Source of the DNA: Bifidobacterium thermophilum
GTDB lineage: Bacteria > Actinomycetota > Actinomycetes > Actinomycetales > Bifidobacteriaceae
Assembly (NCBI GenBank): GCA_000741495.1
Contig: JGZV01000012.1
Span: 37,602 to 101,601, forward strand
DNA: 64,000 nt
Direction of reading: 5' to 3'
Each line of letters begins with the position of its first letter. Within the stretch, counting starts at the first letter, position 1. A program made the position numbers and the translations under genes. Below, piece by piece: positions 58,621 to 64,000 of this stretch. The notes beneath the pieces were generated by a model. It ran no database searches, was not told where the DNA came from, and worked only from the letters and a program-made list of their open reading frames with translations.

Positions 58621-61600
58621 ATGACCAGTACCACACCTTTCTTGTCCAGGCTTGTTAACGAGCCGCACGCCGTGGTGTTCGGCGGACAGTCCACGCCGTG
58701 GACCGCAGCGCTCGCCGGCGCGATGGACGACCCGACCCTAGCCGCGGATCTGCATGCCCGGGTGCTCGCCGCCGACCGCCTGCTGACCCCGGTGGCCGCC
58801 GACCTGCTCGCGGTGACCGGACACCCGACCGACATCTTCGGATTCGAGCCGTCCGGCGCCTCGCTCGGAGCCGCAGCGGATGCGTCCGTGAGCGTCGAAG
58901 GCATTGCGCTCACCCAGCTTGCAGCGATTATCGACGCCGTGCATCTGGGGTACAACCCCGCTTCGAAGCCGGTGGCGCTGCTCGGGCATTCGCAGGGCAT
59001 CATTGGCGTGCATATGGCCCGCGAACTGCAGCGTGCCGGCTCACTTGAAGCCGCGCAGGAGCCGATTGATGAAATCCTCGCCGTGGCCCGACTGATCGGC
59101 GTCGCCGGCACCCGTCAGGCGCGGCTGCTCGGCCTGCACGCCAAACTCGAAGGCGCAACCCCGATGCTGTCGGTCAAGGGCGCCAACCGCGAGCAGACCG
59201 AAACCCTGATCGCGCGCATCCCCGCCACCCGCGGGCCAATCTCCATCGCCGTCGAAAACGCCCCCGACCATCAGGTTCTGTCTGGATACCCGGAGGATCT
59301 GGCGCTCTTCGCGCTCGCCGCGGGCAAGGAACACCGCAAGCAGGCGCGTCTGCGCGAGCAGAAGGTGCGCGGCGGCTCGGTGTTCGACCCGACGCTCGAA
59401 TACCTTGACGTGACGTTGCCGTTCCATTCCCCGCTGATGGCCGATGCCGTCGACCAGACGGTCGCCTGGGCGCAGGCGTGCGGTTTCGATGGGCTGCGCG
59501 CTCGCGAACTCGCCGAGGAAGTGCTTATCAACCATGTGGATTGGACGGGCCGCGTGCACAAGCTGCTTGAGTCCACGGATCCGTCCGCATTGTGGATCGT
59601 TGATATGGGTCCGGGCACCACTGCCGGCAAGCTGGTCGCCGCACTCGCCCAAGGCAGCGGCGCCGGTGTGGTCGAGGCAGCAAGCACCGCCGACCGCGCC
59701 GCACTGTCCACGCTGACGGGCGACCCCGAACGCCTGCAGAATTGGAAGGCGTACCGTCCGCGCGTCATCCACACGCCCGCCGGTGACCGGATCGCCACGA
59801 AATTCAGCGAACTGACCGGCAAACCGCCGATCCTGCTGGCCGGCATGACCCCGACCACCGTGGACCCGCAGATTGTCGCGGCCGCGGCGAACGCCGGATA
59901 CTGGGCCGAACTCGCCGGCGGCGGCCAGGTGACCGCCGAGGTGCTTGACCGGCATCTGGCCGAGCTCGAGGACGAACTCGAAGAAGGCCGCACGGTCGAA
60001 TTCAATGCGATGTTCATGGACCGCTACCTGTGGAACCTCCAGTTCGGCACGCAGCGTCTGGTGCCGAAGAAACGCGCGTCCGGCGCCCCGATCGACGGCG
60101 TGGTCGTCTCCGCCGGCATCCCGGAGTTCGACGAAGCCAAGCAGCTCATCGCGTCCCTGCGCGCCGACGGCCTGCCGTATGTGGCGTTCAAGCCGGGCAC
60201 GGTCGACCAGATCCGCCAGGTGGTACGTATCGCCAAGGCGGTCGCCCCGGTCACCATCATCGCCGAGGTCGAAGGCGGTTCCGCCGGCGGCCACCATTCC
60301 TGGGAATCGTTGGACGACCTGCTGCTCAACACCTATGCCGACGTGCGTGGCTGCGAGAACCTCGTGCTGGTCGCCGGCGGCGGCATTGGCACGCCGCAAC
60401 GCGCCGCGGACTACATCTCCGGCCAATGGTCCCGTGCTTACGGCGAGCCGGACATGCCGGTGGACGGTGTGCTTGTCGGCACCGCCGTCATGACCGCCAA
60501 GGAGGCGCACACCAGCCCGCAGGTCAAGCGCATGCTCGTCGAAACCCCCGGCATCACGCTCGAACAGGGCGGCGACGATCCGTTCGCCCCGCGCGGCGAA
60601 CGTTGGGTGCCGTCCGGCAAGGTGGTCGGCGGCGTCAGCTCCGGCTTGAGCCACCTGCACGCCGATATCTACGAATTGGAGAATTCGTCCGCGCGCTGCG
60701 GCCGTCTGCTGGTCGAGATGATGAAGCACCCCGAGCAGATCGAGCCTCGCCGCGCCGAAATCATCGCCGCGCTCGACAAGACCGCGAAACCGTATTTCGG
60801 TGATGTTGCCTCGATGACCTACCGCCAGTGGGCACAACGGTTCGCTGATCTGTCCTTCCCATGGGCCGACCCGACCTATGCGGACCGCTACCTGCACCTG
60901 TTGCAGCGCATCGAGGCCCGCGTGCGCGATCAGGAGTCCGGTGAATTCACGCCGTTGTTCGCGGTGCGCGCCGACGTGGAATCCGACCCGCAACAGGCGT
61001 TGAACCAGCTCGGGGAGTGCTACCCCCAGATCGACACGCTTGAGGTTGAGCCGACCGACGCCGCATGGTTCATCACCTTGGTCAACGAATACCCCAAGCC
61101 AATGCCGTTCGTCCCGGTGATCGACAACGACCTGCTGCGTTGGTGGGGACGCGACCAGCTGTGGCAGTCCGAGGATCCGCGCTACAGTGCGGACGCCGTG
61201 CGCATCATCCCCGGCCCGATCTCGGTGGCCGGCATTACGACCGTCGACGAATCGGTGGCTGATATTCTCGGCCGCTTCGAACACGCCGCGCTGGAACGCA
61301 CCCAAGCCCAGGCCGCACAGGCGGATGAACCGGCTGCGGACGCGCTCGGCACGCTCGCCGGAGCCACCGACGTGCAGGCCTATGTGCGCAGCTGCCCGAA
61401 TATCTCCTGGATCGGCCATGTGACCAGCAATCCCGCGTACGGCACGGCTGCGGACGATACGAACTACCGCATCGAACAGGTCGGCACGGATGGTGACAAG
61501 ACCCTGCTCGACCTTGACATTCACCTCGACACCTTCTGGGACAAGGATCCCGACGGCGGGCTCGGCAAGCATGCGGTGCGCGACATCGTGATTCCGCTCA

Positions 61601-64000
61601 TCGTGGGCGGCGCGGATCGCGGCCGTCTGCCGGTCGTTGACCGCGATCGCCTGCCCGAGCACGTGTACGCGATGCTCGCCGCGGTCGCCGGCATTGGTAA
61701 CACCGAAATCACCGGTGACAGGCTCGTCGCGATGCCTGAAATCACGCCATCGGATGACACTGAGCGCTACCCCTTCGGCCTGGCACATGCGCAGTACACG
61801 CTGTCTGCGAATCTCGGCGTTGACCATGAGGCTGCGACCGCCGGAATCCTGCCGGAAGGCCTCAACGCCTCGCGTATCGCCCCCGACGCGCTGGTCGGAC
61901 CGGCGTGGCCGGCGATTTACGCGGCACTCGGCTCGGTGAGCGTCGACGGCTATCCGGTTATCGAAGGCCTACTCAACGCAGTTCATCTCGACCATCTCAT
62001 CGAACTGCAAGTGCCTGAACGCGAGCTGCTGCGCCATACCGGCGAGCAGGTCAGCCTGACCAGCTGGGCGGATCCGTACGCCGAATCCGCCTCCGGCCGC
62101 GTGGTTACCATCCATGTGACGCATACCGCCGCCGATGGCACGGTGCTTGCGCATGAGACCGAGCGCTTCGCGATCCGCGGCCGCGCCTACAGCGACGAGC
62201 TGCCTGTCGAAGCCCCCGATTACGGCGAATATCTCACTTATCGGGACAATCCGTCTCACAACCCGAACGAGGATGACGCCAAAGAACAGGCCGGCGAACT
62301 CACCGAGCCGACCCCGCGTCGTTTGCTGCGCCGCGTCACTGTCCGCGCCCCGCACGAGATGACCGCTTTCGCCCGTACTTCCGGCGATTTCAACCCGATT
62401 CACACTTCCGTGCGCGGCGCCGCAATCAGCGGCCTCGACGCCCCGCTCGTGCATGGCATGTGGCTGTCCGCCACCGCCCAGCATGTGGTGCAGGCGGCGG
62501 ATGACAAGGGCATGCACTACGAAATCGCCGGCTGGACCTACAACATGTACGGCATGGTCCAACTGGACGACCAAGTGGAAATCACCGTCGAACGCGTCGG
62601 CCATATCCGCCATGGCGGCCTGCTGCTCGAAGTCACCTGCCGCATCGACGGCCAGCTCGTCTCGCGCGGCACCGCCGCAACCCGCCCGCCGGTGTCCGCC
62701 TTCGTCTACCCAGGCCAGGGCATCCAGAAGCAGGGCATGGTCCTGGACGAACGCGCGAAATCCCCGGCCGCCCGCAAGGTGTGGGAGCGTGCCGACGCCT
62801 TGACCCGCGGCAAGCTCGGATTCTCGATCCTCGCCGTCGTGCGTGACAACCCGAAGGAGCTCACCGCCAACGGCGTCACCTACCGGCATCCCGACGGGCT
62901 GCTCAATCTCACCCAGTTCACGCAGGTCGCGCTCGCCACGGTCGCGTTCGCCCAGACCGCACGTCTGCGCGAAGCCGGCTGCGACCTGTGGCCGTCCTAC
63001 TTCGCCGGCCATTCGCTCGGCGAGTACAACGCGCTGAGCTCCTTCGCCGGTATCATCCCGCTGGAAACCGTGCTTGAGCTCGTGTTCCACCGCGGCTCCA
63101 CCATGCACCATCTCATCGAACGCGACGAACAGGGGCGTTCCAACTACCGGATGGGCGCGCTGCGGCCGAACCAGTTCGGCGTCGGCGATGACGGCGTCGA
63201 AGAGTACGTCGAGAGCATCGCCAAGCAGTCCGGCGAGTTCCTGCAGATTGTCAACTACAACCTCGCCGGCCAGCAGTACGCGATTGCCGGTACGATTGCC
63301 GGACTCAAGGCTTTGAAGGCGGATGCGGCCCGCCGCGTGGCGGAATACGGTGGCAAACCGGCCTTCATGCTCGTGCCCGGCATCGACGTGCCGTTCCATT
63401 CAAGGCTGCTGCGCAAGGGCGTGCCCGAATTCCGCGACAAGCTGGACGCGCTGCTGCCGCAGTACATCGATTACCAGCGTCTGGTCGGCCGGTACATCCC
63501 GAACCTTGTGGCAGTGCCGTTCGAGATGACGCGTGATTTCGCGCGCAAGATTCTCGACGTCGTGCCGTCCGAACGCATCAAGGCTGCGCTCGACGACCCG
63601 AAGGTGTGGGATTCTTACGCCGTCGACGAGCAGAAACTCGGCCGCCTGCTGCTGACCGAACTGCTGTCTTGGCAGTTCGCCAGCCCGGTGCGATGGATCG
63701 AAACGCAGGACCTCATGTTCCGCGCGACCGCGCACGACGGGCTTGGCGTGGAGGAATATGTCGAGGTCGGTCTGGGCAACGCCCCGACGCTCGCGAACCT
63801 CGGCACGAAGACCCTGCGCCTGCCGCAGTACACGGGCCGTCATGTGACTGTGTACAACGTGGGGCGCGACGAGGGCCGCATCTACATGACCGATACCGAC
63901 CCGCTCGTCGAGACCGATACCGAGGACGACAGCGCGGTGCAGACGGCTCCGGCCGCCACTCAGGCTGCCCAAGCCGCCCCCGGTGACGCCAGCAGCGGCC
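58621..64000 (+). CDS. fas: Type I fatty acid synthase (partial, continues beyond window)
   Basis: Multidomain synthase that makes saturated acyl chains from acetyl- and malonyl-CoA. 1793 codons are in the window without a stop. Domains in order: acetyltransferase with nucleophile S124 (LLGHSQG), enoyl reductase (PPILLAGMTPTTVDP, AELAGGGQ, VEGGSAGGHHSWE), dehydratase with a MaoC-type hot dog fold (GDFNPIH, D1256 and H1261), and malonyl/palmitoyl transferase with S1465 (FAGHSLGEYNAL). An Ala-rich linker begins at the window edge; ACP, ketoreductase, ketosynthase and perhaps phosphopantetheinyl transferase should follow. AAAGGA precedes the ATG, 83 nt after accD, so transcription with the carboxylase genes is likely. 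A 928-codon open frame on the opposite strand is a shadow. Confidence 0.97.
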   Translation, partial: MTSTTPFLSRLVNEPHAVVFGGQSTPWTAALAGAMDDPTLAADLHARVLAADRLLTPVAADLLAVTGHPTDIFGFEPSGASLGAAADASVSVEGIALTQLAAIIDAVHLGYNPASKPVALLGHSQGIIGVHMARELQRAGSLEAAQEPIDEILAVARLIGVAGTRQARLLGLHAKLEGATPMLSVKGANREQTETLIARIPATRGPISIAVENAPDHQVLSGYPEDLALFALAAGKEHRKQARLREQKVRGGSVFDPTLEYLDVTLPFHSPLMADAVDQTVAWAQACGFDGLRARELAEEVLINHVDWTGRVHKLLESTDPSALWIVDMGPGTTAGKLVAALAQGSGAGVVEAASTADRAALSTLTGDPERLQNWKAYRPRVIHTPAGDRIATKFSELTGKPPILLAGMTPTTVDPQIVAAAANAGYWAELAGGGQVTAEVLDRHLAELEDELEEGRTVEFNAMFMDRYLWNLQFGTQRLVPKKRASGAPIDGVVVSAGIPEFDEAKQLIASLRADGLPYVAFKPGTVDQIRQVVRIAKAVAPVTIIAEVEGGSAGGHHSWESLDDLLLNTYADVRGCENLVLVAGGGIGTPQRAADYISGQWSRAYGEPDMPVDGVLVGTAVMTAKEAHTSPQVKRMLVETPGITLEQGGDDPFAPRGERWVPSGKVVGGVSSGLSHLHADIYELENSSARCGRLLVEMMKHPEQIEPRRAEIIAALDKTAKPYFGDVASMTYRQWAQRFADLSFPWADPTYADRYLHLLQRIEARVRDQESGEFTPLFAVRADVESDPQQALNQLGECYPQIDTLEVEPTDAAWFITLVNEYPKPMPFVPVIDNDLLRWWGRDQLWQSEDPRYSADAVRIIPGPISVAGITTVDESVADILGRFEHAALERTQAQAAQADEPAADALGTLAGATDVQAYVRSCPNISWIGHVTSNPAYGTAADDTNYRIEQVGTDGDKTLLDLDIHLDTFWDKDPDGGLGKHAVRDIVIPLIVGGADRGRLPVVDRDRLPEHVYAMLAAVAGIGNTEITGDRLVAMPEITPSDDTERYPFGLAHAQYTLSANLGVDHEAATAGILPEGLNASRIAPDALVGPAWPAIYAALGSVSVDGYPVIEGLLNAVHLDHLIELQVPERELLRHTGEQVSLTSWADPYAESASGRVVTIHVTHTAADGTVLAHETERFAIRGRAYSDELPVEAPDYGEYLTYRDNPSHNPNEDDAKEQAGELTEPTPRRLLRRVTVRAPHEMTAFARTSGDFNPIHTSVRGAAISGLDAPLVHGMWLSATAQHVVQAADDKGMHYEIAGWTYNMYGMVQLDDQVEITVERVGHIRHGGLLLEVTCRIDGQLVSRGTAATRPPVSAFVYPGQGIQKQGMVLDERAKSPAARKVWERADALTRGKLGFSILAVVRDNPKELTANGVTYRHPDGLLNLTQFTQVALATVAFAQTARLREAGCDLWPSYFAGHSLGEYNALSSFAGIIPLETVLELVFHRGSTMHHLIERDEQGRSNYRMGALRPNQFGVGDDGVEEYVESIAKQSGEFLQIVNYNLAGQQYAIAGTIAGLKALKADAARRVAEYGGKPAFMLVPGIDVPFHSRLLRKGVPEFRDKLDALLPQYIDYQRLVGRYIPNLVAVPFEMTRDFARKILDVVPSERIKAALDDPKVWDSYAVDEQKLGRLLLTELLSWQFASPVRWIETQDLMFRATAHDGLGVEEYVEVGLGNAPTLANLGTKTLRLPQYTGRHVTVYNVGRDEGRIYMTDTDPLVETDTEDDSAVQTAPAATQAAQAAPGDASSG

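Noticed and set aside
59041..61827. 928-codon open frame opposite fas
   Set aside because: Antisense shadow of FAS-I coding sequence; third-position GC bias explains its length.

Overview
The window is high-GC actinobacterial chromosome and looks like Bifidobacterium. The signs are a single giant type I fatty acid synthase preceded by a two-subunit acyl-CoA carboxylase, the gene order atpBEFHAGDC, argS-lysA-hom-thrB, and tRNA-Trp-secE-nusG-rplK-rplA, plus a NucS mismatch endonuclease. The genus call is inference from gene content; there is no rRNA in the window. No phage, IS element, CRISPR array or integrase was seen, so this is mostly core chromosome with a few lineage-specific surface and envelope genes.

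Layout. 1-6500: genes mainly on the minus strand: ppa, a GlgE-family protein whose two catalytic Asp positions are replaced, a type I asparaginase with an AnsP-like permease, and a small membrane protein. 6557-8095: initiator tRNA-Met and metAA (homoserine O-acetyltransferase by its Glu111). 8313-15531: the complete F1Fo ATP synthase operon with a strong terminator. 15612-21192: nucS, a 54-nt palindrome, an FKBP lipoprotein, a membrane protein/lipoprotein pair and a thioredoxin-like protein without cysteines. 21275-25768: tRNA-Arg(CCG) and a 1383-residue sortase-anchored surface protein. 26002-28046: ridA and an MmuP-like permease. 28113-38507: argS, lysA, hom, thrB, a Maf-Nudix fusion, an AEC transporter and dapE, so much of the aspartate/lysine/threonine pathway is here. 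38809-46801: RNase E/G, rplU-rpmA, obgE-proB and an aspartate-type aminotransferase. 47069-49701: tRNA-Trp, secE, nusG, rplK-rplA. 49860-64000: a lipid block: PucR-type regulator, large membrane protein, birA, bioY, accBC, accD and the first 1793 codons of fas, which runs off the end.

The last block fits together. BioY imports biotin, BirA attaches it to the AccBC biotin carrier, the carboxylase makes malonyl-CoA, and FAS-I uses it; the PucR-type gene is a candidate regulator.

The most useful cross-window observation concerns promoters. At least six genes (nucS, argS, the aminotransferase gene, the PucR-type gene, birA, accBC) have a TANNNT -10-like hexamer exactly 7 nt before the start codon, and three more have it at 6, 8 or 9 nt. 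This predicts leaderless mRNAs. It also exposes a likely frameshift in a G6 tract at the 5' end of the 692-codon membrane gene. Other leads are the degenerate GlgE, a palindrome shared by the 3' ends of two unrelated genes, and the Maf-Nudix fusion.
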